The translations under genes and the position numbers were made by a program. From Delftia tsuruhatensis (lineage in GTDB: Bacteria; Pseudomonadota; Gammaproteobacteria; Burkholderiales; Burkholderiaceae_C), in the NCBI RefSeq assembly GCF_903815225.1, contig NZ_LR813084.1:124001-188000 (forward strand): DNA of 64,000 bases, read 5' to 3'. Below the pieces are notes generated by a model. It was not told the DNA's origin. It worked only from the letters and a program-made list of their open reading frames with translations, and did no database searches. Shown here piece by piece: positions 54,601 through 62,156 of the stretch (its first letter is position 1; the number at the start of each line of letters is the position of its first letter).

Positions 54601-54729
54601 CGGCAGATCCATGTCGGGAAAGTTCTGCACCTTCATGGACTTGAACGACAGCAGTCCGCCCAGCGTCAGCAGCACGAAGAGCATCAGCGCCGGCACCGGG
54701 TTGCGTATGGACCAAGCGGAGAGGTTCAT
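51631..54729 (-). CDS. RND multidrug efflux transporter permease (HAE-1-like)
   Basis: A 1032-residue inner-membrane pump, full length for the family, with 12 expected helices and two large periplasmic loops. The proton-relay Asp pair in helix 4 is present (LVVGILVDDAIVEVENIVRH), as are FxFxxxPVxALM-type N-terminal helix residues and the second-half helix pattern LIGLIMLMGVATKNSILLVEYA. It pairs with the adaptor gene 9 bp upstream. No outer-membrane factor is encoded beside it. The nearby soxR suggests control by redox-active drugs. Confidence 0.95.
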   Translation of the reverse strand: MNLSAWSIRNPVPALMLFVLLTLGGLLSFKSMKVQNFPDMDLPVVIVTAVLPGASPPQLESDVARKIENSIATVQGLKHVTSTLTDGVATIAAEFILEKPVQEAVDDVRSAVSRVRSDMPADLRDPIVTKLDLASQPVLAFAISSDRLDDEGLSWFVDDTVSRRLKAIPGVGAVNRVGGATREIRVALEPARLQALNATAADVSRRLRQVQLESAGGRTDLGGAEQPVRTIATVQSADELRRMQIALSDGRRIALADVAQVLDTVAEPRAAALLNGQRVVGFEVARSRGASEVEVGAAVEKALAQLQREHPDIRLTRTLDFVQIASDEYDASMALLYEGAFLAVLVVWLFLRDWRATIVSAVALPLSVIPAFIGMYWLGFSINIITLLALSLVVGILVDDAIVEVENIVRHLRMGKTPYQAAMEAADEIGLAVVATTFTLIAVFLPTAFMSGVVGKFFKQFGWTASLAVFASLVVARLLTPMMAAYLLKPLAGSAREPAWLAWYMRAVQACLRHRWRTMLGAALFFIGSLALIPLLPSGFIPPDDNTQTQVQVELPPGARLEQTIAMAEQVRQRLLTLPHIGDIYTAIGAGSAGADPFSGNFVEARKATLTLQLGPRGTRPKKQVIEQRIRALLADLPGVRWGVGLGGSNDKYVLALTSQDPQALRQAATDVERELRTIAGIGNVASLAGLVRPEVVVRPDFARAADLGVTSSAIADTLRVATLGDYDNQLPKLNLADRQVPIMVRLEDRARQDLNLLGRLAVPGARGPVRLDEVATLTLAGGPAVISRYDRARNMNFHIELGERGLSDVTEAVHQLPAVRNLPPGVRILNVGDAEAMGELFTGFGLAMLTGVVCIYLVLVLLFKDVLQPATILTALPLSLGGAFVGLLLAGKSFSMPSLIGLIMLMGVATKNSILLVEYAIVARRPGDGSDGRPAGPGLSRRDALLDACHKRARPIIMTTLAMGAGMLPIAVGWGAADASFRSPMATAVIGGLITSTVLSLLVVPAVFTYVDDVEQWLRRSLRRLRGRAAG

Positions 54730-54738
54730 GCCGTGTCC

Positions 54739-55887
54739 TTATCGGGAAGCTGCGGGTGCCGATGTCGGTGCAGCGTCCTCCACCACCCGCACCAGGTCGC
54801 CATCGTTCAGAAAGCCCGAGCCCTGGGCCACGATGCGCGCATCGTGCGGCAGGGGCGAGGTGATCTCCACGCGCTCGCCCGCGCGGCGGCCGGTCTGCAC
54901 CCGGACCAGCTGCACGCGGCTGTCGGGCCGCAGCACCAGCACATGGTTGAAGCCGTCGCGCGGCACGATGGCCGCCAGCGGCAGCGTGAGTGCCTGGTCC
55001 GTGCCCAGCGTGAACTCGCCGCGTGCGAACATGCCGGCCTTGAAGGCGGCGTGGTGCGCGGCCTGCGGCAAGTCCACGTAGACCAGCGCGTTGCGCGTCT
55101 GCGGGTCCACCGTGGGCCCCACCACGCGGACCGTGCCGTGCAGCTGTGCGCCGCCGGGAGCCGTTACCAGGGCCTGCGTGCCGGTGGCGATGTGCGCCAG
55201 CTCGCCGGACGCGACCTCGGCGCGCCATTCCAGCCGGCCCTGCCGCACCAGGCGAAACAGCTCCGTGCCGCCGTTGAGCACGCTGCCCACCGTGGCCGTG
55301 CGCGAGGAGATGACCCCGGCGTCGGGTGCCAGCACCTGCGTGTTGCGCAACTGCACCTGCTGGGCGGCCAGCGCGGCGCGCGCCGCCTCCACGCGCGCCT
55401 GCGCCGTCTGCTCCGCAGCCAGGTACTGCTGGATCTGCTGCTGGCTCAAGGCGCCGCTGCGGTCCAGGGTGCGTGCGCGTTCGGCATTGCCCCGGGCCTC
55501 GGAGGCCTGGGCCTGGGCTTCGAGCAGGCCGGCCTTGAGGCGCGCCAGCTCGGCCTGCACGGTATCGGCGGCGAAGACAGCGAGCACCTGGCCCTTGCCG
55601 ACCACATCGCCCACGTTCACGCGCACTTCGGCCAGGCGCAGGCCGCTGGTCTGCGAGCCCACCACCGCTTCCTGCCAGGCCGCGATGTTGCCGTTGGCCG
55701 CCAGCGTCCGCGCCAGCTCCCTGGGCTCGGGCGCGGTCGTGGTCACTGCCAGCGCGGGGCGGGGTGCGGCGGCCTCGGCCGGCGCCGTGGTGGCGACCGG
55801 CTCGGGCTTGCGCATCAGCCACAGGAGCAGGGCCGTCAACGCGGCGGCGGCCAGTGCGATGGATGCAAGACGCAGTTTTCGTGTCAT
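54739..55887 (-). CDS. RND efflux periplasmic adaptor (membrane fusion protein)
   Basis: About 382 residues. A single N-terminal helix (about 6-24) anchors it. The lipoyl halves (QTSGLRLAEVRVNVGDVVGKGQVLAVF and LAPDAGVISSRTATVGSVLNGGTELF) flank a helical hairpin of about 80 residues. The beta-barrel and membrane-proximal domains follow. It forms the bridge between the RND pump and an outer-membrane duct. It sits 9 bp before the pump gene. I use ATG 55887; a TTG four codons upstream is possible. Confidence 0.93.
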   Translation of the reverse strand: MTRKLRLASIALAAAALTALLLWLMRKPEPVATTAPAEAAAPRPALAVTTTAPEPRELARTLAANGNIAAWQEAVVGSQTSGLRLAEVRVNVGDVVGKGQVLAVFAADTVQAELARLKAGLLEAQAQASEARGNAERARTLDRSGALSQQQIQQYLAAEQTAQARVEAARAALAAQQVQLRNTQVLAPDAGVISSRTATVGSVLNGGTELFRLVRQGRLEWRAEVASGELAHIATGTQALVTAPGGAQLHGTVRVVGPTVDPQTRNALVYVDLPQAAHHAAFKAGMFARGEFTLGTDQALTLPLAAIVPRDGFNHVLVLRPDSRVQLVRVQTGRRAGERVEITSPLPHDARIVAQGSGFLNDGDLVRVVEDAAPTSAPAASR

Positions 55888-56197
55888 GGCGAAACTCAAG
55901 GGACGGTGGTGCGTCCGCTCGCCGTCGCGGTGCCCGCGCCCGGGTCAAGACCGTGGCGCCGCGATGATCAGGGCGTGGCGGAGCAGGGACGATATTCGGG
56001 GCAACGGTGCATGGGAGTCTTTCTTGCCGGCCGTGGGGGATGGCTCCTCACGGCGTGCGCTCCTGTCTCGGGCAAGCCGTGATCCTAGCCGGAGTCCGGA
56101 TCGCGGGTGCCACGGGATGGCACCCGCGGCGCAGTGCCATGGCCTGCCCGTGCAGGCATGCCGGGGGAGCGCGCGCCGGCCAGCGCGCCGGCGGCGG
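55888..56197. other. Gap between efflux adaptor and soxR genes
   Basis: About 310 bp. It contains a strong hairpin (GCGGGTGCCA/TGGCACCCGC, 56103-56127) soon after the soxR stop, which may end the soxR transcript though no T tract follows. The efflux promoter should lie between it and 55888. No second SoxR box or convincing gene is visible. Confidence 0.4.
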
Positions 56198-56680
56198 TCA
56201 ACGGCTGTCGGATTCTGTCCCCAGGGGCGGTGGGTCGCCCAGCCAGCGGCGCGGGCCCGGGCCGTTTTGCGCGCACAGGTCACCGGGGTTGTGCAGCACG
56301 CAGTGGCGAAGCGACAGGCAGCCGCAGCCAATGCACTGGTCCAGGCTGTCGCTGAGGCGCTGCAGCTCGCCGATGCGCTCGTCCAGGCGCTGTTTCCAGA
56401 CCCGTGACATGCGTTGCCAGTCCCCGCCCGTGGGCACATGGCGGCTGGGCAGCCGCGCCAGCTGTTCGGCGATCTCCTCCAGCGAGAAGCCTATGCGCTG
56501 TGCGAACACCACGAAGGCGATGCGACGCAGCGAGGAGCGGTGGTAGCGGCGGTGGCCGCTGGCGCTGCGCACGGACTCGATCAGTGCCAGTGATTCGTAA
56601 AAGCGCAGCGCCGAGGCCTTCACGCCGCTGCGCTGTGCGACCTCGCCGATGCTCAGCAGCGGATCATCCTCGATTTTCAT
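56198..56680 (-). CDS. soxR: Redox-sensing MerR-family regulator SoxR
   Basis: A 160-residue regulator. The MerR winged helix (SIGEVAQRSGVKASALRFYESLALIESVRSASGHRRY) is followed by a dimerisation helix. The [2Fe-2S] ligand motif C-x2-C-x-C-x5-C is at C116, C119, C121 and C127 (CIGCGCLSLRHC). SoxR is oxidised by redox-cycling compounds and then activates transcription by bending its operator. In many non-enteric bacteria it controls efflux pumps and oxygenases directly. A SoxR box overlaps its own promoter, and the RND pump lies downstream. Confidence 0.95.
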   Translation of the reverse strand: MKIEDDPLLSIGEVAQRSGVKASALRFYESLALIESVRSASGHRRYHRSSLRRIAFVVFAQRIGFSLEEIAEQLARLPSRHVPTGGDWQRMSRVWKQRLDERIGELQRLSDSLDQCIGCGCLSLRHCVLHNPGDLCAQNGPGPRRWLGDPPPLGTESDSR

Positions 56681-56704
56681 GGTGGCATTCCTTCGGGGCT
56701 TGAC

Positions 56705-56720
56705 TTCAAGTTGACTTGAA
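56705..56720. promoter_or_regulatory. SoxR box in the soxR promoter
   Basis: TTCAAGT-TG-ACTTGAA, a 7-2-7 dyad, about 25 bp upstream of soxR. It agrees with the SoxR operator core TCAAGTTAACTTGA. It could also affect the divergent gene at 56905. Confidence 0.75.
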
Positions 56721-56861
56721 CTTCAAAAATGCGGCCATTCTGAGCGATTGCCCGGGAGCCAGGCAACAGGGGCTTGTACCGCCCATGCCGGGAGCATGGC
56801 TGGAATGCGAAATTCTTTGGCCGAAAGCTGCAATGACGATGCTGTCGTTCATTCATACAGT

Positions 56862-56874
56862 AATGAATCTCATT
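56862..56874. promoter_or_regulatory. Possible Fur core upstream of the small protein gene
   Basis: AATGAATCTCATT; its complement AATGAGATTCATT differs by one base from the Fur core AATGAGAATCATT. It lies about 30 bp before the start at 56905, in an AT-rich stretch. Confidence 0.4.
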
Positions 56875-56904
56875 TCCATTGACCGGCATACGCAGGAGAT
56901 TTCC

Positions 56905-57288
56905 ATGTACATCGACAGCAGCAGCTATCCCCTGGTCCGCATGGGCTATGAGCGCGACAAGGCCCAGCCCGTGGATCGGCTCCTGGAGGATTTCTCGGCC
57001 TTGCTCGACCGGGGCCAGGCCTTCGTGTTCTTCAGCGACGGCGACATGTCGCAGGAGGAACGCTCGCCCGAGGAGCGCAAGAAGGTCGTGCTGTGGATGA
57101 AGGCGCGTCGCACCGAGCTCAAAAGCCTGGTGCGCGCCCTGGTGCACGCCGAGCCCGATGCGCACAAGCGCGAGCAGGCCCGGGCCTTCGCTCAGATGTT
57201 CGGCAAGGCCTGGGGCTATCCCATGCTGCTCGTGGCCTCCACGCAGGAGGCGCGCCAGACGGCCCTGGACTTGCTCAAGACCGATTGA
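56905..57288 (+). CDS. Conserved small protein of unknown function
   Basis: A 127-residue soluble protein, not assigned to a family. Segments are MYIDSSSYPLVRMGYERDKAQ, RGQAFVFFSDGDMSQEERSPEERKKVVLWMKARR and GYPMLLVASTQEARQTALDLL. The layout suggests an alpha/beta fold. The start ATG 56905 follows CAGGAG. It is 19 bp before an AraC regulator gene on the same strand, so the two are probably co-transcribed. Its upstream region holds both a Fur-like core and, further out, the SoxR box. Confidence 0.72.
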   Translation: MYIDSSSYPLVRMGYERDKAQPVDRLLEDFSALLDRGQAFVFFSDGDMSQEERSPEERKKVVLWMKARRTELKSLVRALVHAEPDAHKREQARAFAQMFGKAWGYPMLLVASTQEARQTALDLLKTD

Positions 57289-57307
57289 CCGCCATGAGAG
57301 AGATGCC

Positions 57308-58135
57308 ATGAACGCCGTGGATAGTGCCCTGCTGAAAGTCCTGCCTGCCCCCTGGGACCCCGACCATGTGGACCGCCCCGTGACCGTGCTGCCCATGCGC
57401 TCGGGTCCGGGGCATTGGGGCATGGACTTCCATGCCCACCGCAAGAGCCAGCTCATGGTCACCAATACCGGGCTGATCACGCTGGAGACCGATGCCGGCG
57501 TCTGCGTGGTGCCGCCACGCAGCGCCGCCTGGATCCAGGGCGGCACGCTGCACCGCGTCAGCTGCAGCGGCGCGGCCAGCGGCTATATCGTCTTCGTCGA
57601 GGCGGGCGCCGCGCGGCCCATGCCGGGCCCCTGCCATGCGCTGGCCGTCTCGCCCTTCCTGCGCGCGCTGCTCGATCGCGTGCAGGACCTGCCCCAGGAC
57701 TATGCGCTGGACGGCGGCGATGGCAGGCTGATGCAGGTGCTGCTCGACGAGATCCAGGCGGCCCAGCCCGAGGGCCTGCATCTGCCGCTGCCGCACGACC
57801 GGCGCCTGCGCCGCATGACCAGCGCCCTGTGCGCCGAGCCGCAACTGCATGCGCGTCTGGCCGACTGGGCCCAGCGCATCGGCATGAGCGAGCGCAGCAT
57901 GACACGCCTGTTCGTGGCCGAGACCGGCCTGACGGTCAACCAGTGGCGCCGCCAGCTGCATGTGCTCACGGCGCTGCAGCAGCTGTCCCAGGGGCTGCGC
58001 ATACAGACCGTGGCCGATGCCCTCGGCTATGAAAGCGCGCCGGCCTTCGTGACCATGTTCCGCAAGGCCGTGGGCACCTCGCCGCGCCGCTTCCTGGCGA
58101 TGCGCAGCGCCCCGGCGAGGACCGCTAAGGCTTGA
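57308..58135 (+). CDS. AraC-family transcriptional regulator with N-terminal cupin
   Basis: A 275-residue regulator. The N-terminal cupin includes HWGMDFHAHRKSQLMVTNTGLITLETDAGVCVVPPRSAAWIQGGTLHRV, the ligand box found in NimR-like regulators. The C-terminal double helix-turn-helix (about 180-270) reads ARLADWAQRIGMSERSMTRLFVAETGLTVNQWRRQ and IQTVADALGYESAPAFVTMFRKAVGTSPRRF. Relatives usually control an adjacent transporter; none is present here. Its 3' end overlaps the convergent retron reverse transcriptase gene by 11 bp. Confidence 0.9.
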   Translation: MNAVDSALLKVLPAPWDPDHVDRPVTVLPMRSGPGHWGMDFHAHRKSQLMVTNTGLITLETDAGVCVVPPRSAAWIQGGTLHRVSCSGAASGYIVFVEAGAARPMPGPCHALAVSPFLRALLDRVQDLPQDYALDGGDGRLMQVLLDEIQAAQPEGLHLPLPHDRRLRRMTSALCAEPQLHARLADWAQRIGMSERSMTRLFVAETGLTVNQWRRQLHVLTALQQLSQGLRIQTVADALGYESAPAFVTMFRKAVGTSPRRFLAMRSAPARTAKA

Positions 58136-60107
58136 GCACCAGGCCCAGCAGCACGGCGATGACCATGGCCCCGGCGAAGACGTCCCAGCGTTGCAGGCGC
58201 CGCCACTTGAGGATCACGGTCAGCACGATGCCGATCAGCGTGACCAGCCGGGTCTGGAACACCGTGCCCAGCACGAAGCAGATGATGATCTGCGCCCAGT
58301 AGGTCAGCAGGCCCGGCAGCGCGGACTTTGCCGGGGGCGGCGGGGCCGGCTCCTGGGGCAGGGCCGGTGCGCTGGCGGCCTGGGGCGCCGGGGCCGCTGC
58401 CGCATGCGCCTGGGCGCGCGCCGCCTGCTGCTGTTCCTGGCGCTGCTGCTGGCGCTGTTCCTGGCGTTCCTCGCGGCGCTGCTGGTCGGTCTTCTCCAGC
58501 ACGGGCGCGGCCGGTGCGGCCGGCTGCCACCAGGGCTTGCCGCTGGCCAGCGCAGGGGCCTGGCCCGCAGCCGCCCGTTGGCGGAATGCCTGGGCCTCGG
58601 GCGCGCGTGCGCGGTCCTGGCGGCTGGCTTCGATCAAGGCCTCGTTGGCCCGCTCGAGCGGGCTGCGCAGCAGCTGCCGGGCCTGTCGCAGCAAGGCACC
58701 GCCTTGCGCCGGACGGACCTGGTGCACGAACTGCGCCAGCCCCAGCAGTTGCGAGGGCTGGGCCGCATGGCCTTGCCAATGGGGGCGTTGACCCGGGACG
58801 GCCTGGGCGGCGCGGTGCAAGGCGGCGCGCAGCCGCCTGCGCGTCTCGCGCGAGACGCCGGGCTGCTCGCCGTTGACCACCAGCCCGGTGACTTCCTGGC
58901 GCCGGCCCCTGCGCATCACGCGCTCCTTGTCCGGGTGCGGCGTGAAGCCCTCGTCGCGCAGGATCCAGCGCACGCGGCCCAGCAGCCGGCCCACGTGGTC
59001 CTGCGCGGCCTGGCCCGAGGCCGAGAACGTCAGGTCGTCGGCATAGCGCGTGTAGGTGAAGCCCAGCTGCCGTGCCAGCCCCAGCAGGCGGCGGTCCAGG
59101 CGGCGGCACAGCAGGTTGGTGAGCATGGGGCTGGTCGGCGCGCCCTGGGGCAGCACACGCTCGCGCGCCTTGCCGCCCACGAACAGCTTCTCCCCATCCA
59201 CCTGCCAGGCCTGGGCACGGTTTTCGCTGCACAGCAGGGCCAGGAGGGTGGCCATGGCCTCGCCATAGCCCAGCTGCCGGAATACGCCCTTGATGCGGCC
59301 GAAGGCGATGCTGGGGAAGAAGTCCTTCACGTCCAGGTTGATGACCACGTCGTGGCCTGCATGCGGCGCGGCATTGCTGACGATGGAGCGTCCGGCCAGA
59401 AAGCCGTGCGCGGCATCGTGCGCAGGCACCTTGGCCAGGATGTTGTCCAGCACCCAGTACTGCGCGCGCTTGAGGCGCGGCATGGGCGCGGAGATCAGCC
59501 GCTGGCCGCCCGTTTTCTTGGGCAGCGTGAACGAGTGGTAGTGGTGCGTGCGGGCCACCTCGCGGTGAAAGCCCAGGAAGCGCAGCTCCGCCACCGTGAT
59601 GCCCATGGCGGTGGCCAGCTGGGCGGCGTCGGCCAGCTCGGGCAGGCCATGCCGGGCTAGCCTTTGCGGGTCGGCCTGCCTGCGGTCCCTGGCGGCAGGC
59701 TGCTGCGCTTCGTCCCGGGGCTCATGCAGGCCCGCGGAAACGCCGGGGCCCAGGTAGCCCACATGGGTGTCGCGTCTGGCATGCCAGGCCAGCGCCTTGT
59801 CGTGGCGCTCCCGGGCCTGGCGGCGCCTGGTCTCCTCGCGCCGGGCCAGCGCCTTCTGCATGCGTTCCTTGCGCATCTGGCGCAGGGCACGCTCGGGGTC
59901 CTGGCGCACGGCGAGCTGGCGGCGCAGCTCGGCCAGCTCCCGGTGCAGCTCGCCCTCGCGCTGGATGTGGGCGGCCGCCAGCTGCGGCTGGCCTTCGCCC
60001 TTGGGCCAGAAGCCCAGGCGCTGCATTTCCTCGAGGATGACTTCCTGCTTGCTCGACGCCTTGATGCGCTCGTAGATCTCGGCGCGCGTGGGTTGCGGCT
60101 GGCTCAT
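58125..60107 (-). CDS. Retron reverse transcriptase with C-terminal membrane domain
   Basis: A 660-residue reverse transcriptase. Retron hallmarks are NAAPH (residues 245-249, the NAxxH box), catalytic Asp 259 in INLDVKDFFPSI, LPQGAPTSP (319-327), YADD (355-358) and VTG (406-408). An N-terminal arginine-rich helical extension of about 180 residues precedes the core. The C-terminus carries a Gln/Glu/Arg coiled stretch (541-563), an Ala/Pro linker and two or three membrane helices (about 601-658). Typical retron enzymes are 300-400 residues. It lies directly downstream of its ncRNA. Start ATG 60107 (MSQPQPTRAE). Confidence 0.93.
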   Translation of the reverse strand: MSQPQPTRAEIYERIKASSKQEVILEEMQRLGFWPKGEGQPQLAAAHIQREGELHRELAELRRQLAVRQDPERALRQMRKERMQKALARREETRRRQARERHDKALAWHARRDTHVGYLGPGVSAGLHEPRDEAQQPAARDRRQADPQRLARHGLPELADAAQLATAMGITVAELRFLGFHREVARTHHYHSFTLPKKTGGQRLISAPMPRLKRAQYWVLDNILAKVPAHDAAHGFLAGRSIVSNAAPHAGHDVVINLDVKDFFPSIAFGRIKGVFRQLGYGEAMATLLALLCSENRAQAWQVDGEKLFVGGKARERVLPQGAPTSPMLTNLLCRRLDRRLLGLARQLGFTYTRYADDLTFSASGQAAQDHVGRLLGRVRWILRDEGFTPHPDKERVMRRGRRQEVTGLVVNGEQPGVSRETRRRLRAALHRAAQAVPGQRPHWQGHAAQPSQLLGLAQFVHQVRPAQGGALLRQARQLLRSPLERANEALIEASRQDRARAPEAQAFRQRAAAGQAPALASGKPWWQPAAPAAPVLEKTDQQRREERQEQRQQQRQEQQQAARAQAHAAAAPAPQAASAPALPQEPAPPPPAKSALPGLLTYWAQIIICFVLGTVFQTRLVTLIGIVLTVILKWRRLQRWDVFAGAMVIAVLLGLVLKP

Positions 60108-60164
60108 GCGGCAGCCCCCGGCAGGCGGGCCCGGCGGGGCCGGGCACAGGACGAAGAGAAAAAA

Positions 60165-60391
60165 GGAGCAACGCGCTTCTCGTCGAAGAGCCTGCAAGGC
60201 TCACGGGACGGGCGCTGTTCGCTCGACGCCACCCCGCGACGGTATGCGTGCTTCGCTTGTGGCAAGCCACTCAGGAAAACGCATACCGTCGCTGGGGTGG
60301 CACAGTGAAAACGGCGCCCGTGGTGCATGAAACGGCAGTTCACAAGGGCGGCGAAACACCACCCGGATTGCAAGAGCCTGCGCGTTGCTCC
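60165..60391 (-). ncRNA. Retron msr-msd non-coding RNA
   Basis: The only gap in the retron operon (60108-60420) has the exact layout of a retron ncRNA read on the minus strand. The a1 arm GGAGCAACGCGC (60391-60380) and a2 arm GCGCGTTGCTCC (60176-60165) are perfectly complementary over 12 nt. Next to a1, msr has a hairpin with stem GGGTGG/CCGCCC. The msd hairpin is very long: ACGGGCGC/GCGCCCGT outside (60314-60321 with 60208-60215), then GCCACCCC/GGGGTGGC (60228-60235 with 60294-60301), then a 14-bp perfect stem GCGACGGTATGCGT/ACGCATACCGTCGC (60236-60249 with 60279-60292). The branching G was not identified. Confidence 0.88.
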
Positions 60392-60420
60392 GCGTGGGAG
60401 TGTAGAGCAATTGGACGGGT

Positions 60421-62136
60421 TCATGCGATCTCTCCTTGTCCGCTCGTGCGCTGCTGCCGCGCGGCATCGAGCTGTGCCTGCGCCACCAGGCGCAGCGCGA
60501 TCATGTGTTCGCAAGGCCCCTGGCGCAGCCGGTGTTGCTGGTAGTGGTTGCAGCCGCAGCGCGCATCGGTCAGGCGCTCGTCGGCGTCGAGTTCCAGCTG
60601 CGTGTCGAACAGGCGTTGGCCGTCGGCGCGCGGGATCTTGCCGGTGATGCGGCTGAAGCCGTCCTGGCGGTCGATGCGCGGTGCGTCGATGCGCCGGCCA
60701 CGCACCAGTGCCAGCGCCTTGTACTCCTCGGGCCGGTCCGGCGCCAGCTGCTGCGCCGTCAGCGGCTCGCGCAGCAGCTCGCGCCAGGCATAGCGCCCGG
60801 CGTCCAGGTCGTAGACGGCGCGGCCGGCCTGCATCCAGCGCAGCATGGCCGCCTGGACCTGGGCGGTGGCCAGGCCCGTGGCCTGCGCCAGATCCTGCGC
60901 GCCGGCCTGCCAGCACGATTGCAGCTGGCGGCCCACGGCCTCGACCTCCGAGGGGCGGACCTCGGCCTGCGGCGCCATCAGGTGAAAGCGCGCGCTGGCG
61001 GCCCAGTCGTTGGCACTCCAGCCCGACAGGCCCAGCGTGACGGTGACCAGGCCCAGCTCGATCACCCAGAAGCTGGGCATGCCGCTGCCCAGCAGGTGCA
61101 CGCGCACGCGCGTGGCCTGCGGGATCAGCCGTTCCAGCGTGAGCAGACGGCGGCGGCCCCACAGGCGGATGGTCTGCGCCTGCGCTGCGCCAGGCCCATC
61201 GCCGACGATCTGCGAGCGTTTGGTGACCAGCCGCTCCTCCCAGGGCTCGAACACCATGGCGGGCGCCTGGCCCGGCACCAGCTCGAAGCGCAGCGCGCGC
61301 GGCCCATGGCGCTCGCGCCGCGCACGCAGACGCGCGCAGAGGTTGAACAGGTCCATGGGGTGCAGCTCCAGCACCGTGGCGGGCAGGGCCATGGCGCTGG
61401 AGACCTGCACGAAGCCGCGCAGCCAGCTGTCGGGCAGGGCTATCTTTTCCTCGCGCAGCGCCGGGTCGCCCTGTGTCTGCACGCCAAAGCCCGCGGGGTC
61501 CAGCGTCAGGCGCGTGTCCTTGTAGTTGCGGATCTTCTGGAACTCCTCGTACAGGCTGGCCGAGTAGTCGATGTTGGTCGTGCCGCAGATGCGCTCGCCC
61601 GCATGCTCGAAGGCCTCGTGCCGGATGCTGACCGCGCAGTAGCTGGACTCGTCCTGGCTGAAGGCCTCGAACAGCAGCCGGTCCGGGTGCACGGTGATCA
61701 CCGGGTCCAGCACATACCAGGCATCGCGGTTGGCCACGAACAGCCAGTCGAAGTATTTGCGCTGGGCCTGGTAGAAGGGTGTCAGCACCTGCTCGCGCGT
61801 CTCGCGCAGGCGCTTGAGTTCGGCGCTGACCTCGCGGGCACGCGCCTGGGCGCCGCCGGTATCGGCCATGAAGCCAGCCAGCAGCTGCGACTCGTGCTCC
61901 TGCAGCCATTCGCGGTAGGCCGTCTTGTCGCGGCCACGCGTGCGCATGTCGCTGACCACCACGCTGTGCAGCGCGGACAGGCCCTCGCGCACCTGTTGCC
62001 AGGCCGGGCCGTCGCGCCTGAGCAGCCCGTCGAAGCGGGTGGGGGGGCGCAGCAGGTCGGGAGCGAAGGAGAAGGATTGCGCCGTGGCCGTGTCGTCGAC
62101 CTGCGTGCTGCCGTAGTACTGATAACGAAATTCCAT
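60421..62136 (-). CDS. SWIM zinc-finger protein of a type XIII retron
   Basis: A 571-residue protein. Near the C-terminus the SWIM zinc motif C-x-C-x12-C-x-H is complete (C527, C529, C542, H544; CGCNHYQQHRLRQGPCEHM). Before it, a segment around residues 425-470 (DLAQATGLATAQVQAAMLRWMQAGRAVYDLDAGRYAWR) reads as a winged helix. This is the winged-helix/SWIM partner described for type XIII retrons. The N-terminal 400 residues have no family I recognise. It should bind nucleic acid. The start ATG 62136 follows GGAG and is 20 bp after the ARM gene; the ncRNA follows its stop. Confidence 0.88.
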   Translation of the reverse strand: MEFRYQYYGSTQVDDTATAQSFSFAPDLLRPPTRFDGLLRRDGPAWQQVREGLSALHSVVVSDMRTRGRDKTAYREWLQEHESQLLAGFMADTGGAQARAREVSAELKRLRETREQVLTPFYQAQRKYFDWLFVANRDAWYVLDPVITVHPDRLLFEAFSQDESSYCAVSIRHEAFEHAGERICGTTNIDYSASLYEEFQKIRNYKDTRLTLDPAGFGVQTQGDPALREEKIALPDSWLRGFVQVSSAMALPATVLELHPMDLFNLCARLRARRERHGPRALRFELVPGQAPAMVFEPWEERLVTKRSQIVGDGPGAAQAQTIRLWGRRRLLTLERLIPQATRVRVHLLGSGMPSFWVIELGLVTVTLGLSGWSANDWAASARFHLMAPQAEVRPSEVEAVGRQLQSCWQAGAQDLAQATGLATAQVQAAMLRWMQAGRAVYDLDAGRYAWRELLREPLTAQQLAPDRPEEYKALALVRGRRIDAPRIDRQDGFSRITGKIPRADGQRLFDTQLELDADERLTDARCGCNHYQQHRLRQGPCEHMIALRLVAQAQLDAARQQRTSGQGEIA

Positions 62137-62156
62137 GTCCGATCGACTCCGGCGGC

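Noticed and set aside
51877..56082. A plus-strand open frame of about 1400 codons opposite the RND efflux genes
   Set aside because: Its translation is His/Gln/Arg-rich and lacks any domain, while the minus strand encodes a full-length RND pump and adaptor. It is a shadow of GC-rich codon bias.
58125..60107. Group II intron maturase or diversity-generating retroelement RT as identity of the reverse transcriptase
   Set aside because: NAxxH and VTG motifs, the adjacent msr-msd fold and the SWIM/ARM partners point to a retron; no intron domain V/VI or template/variable repeat pair was seen.
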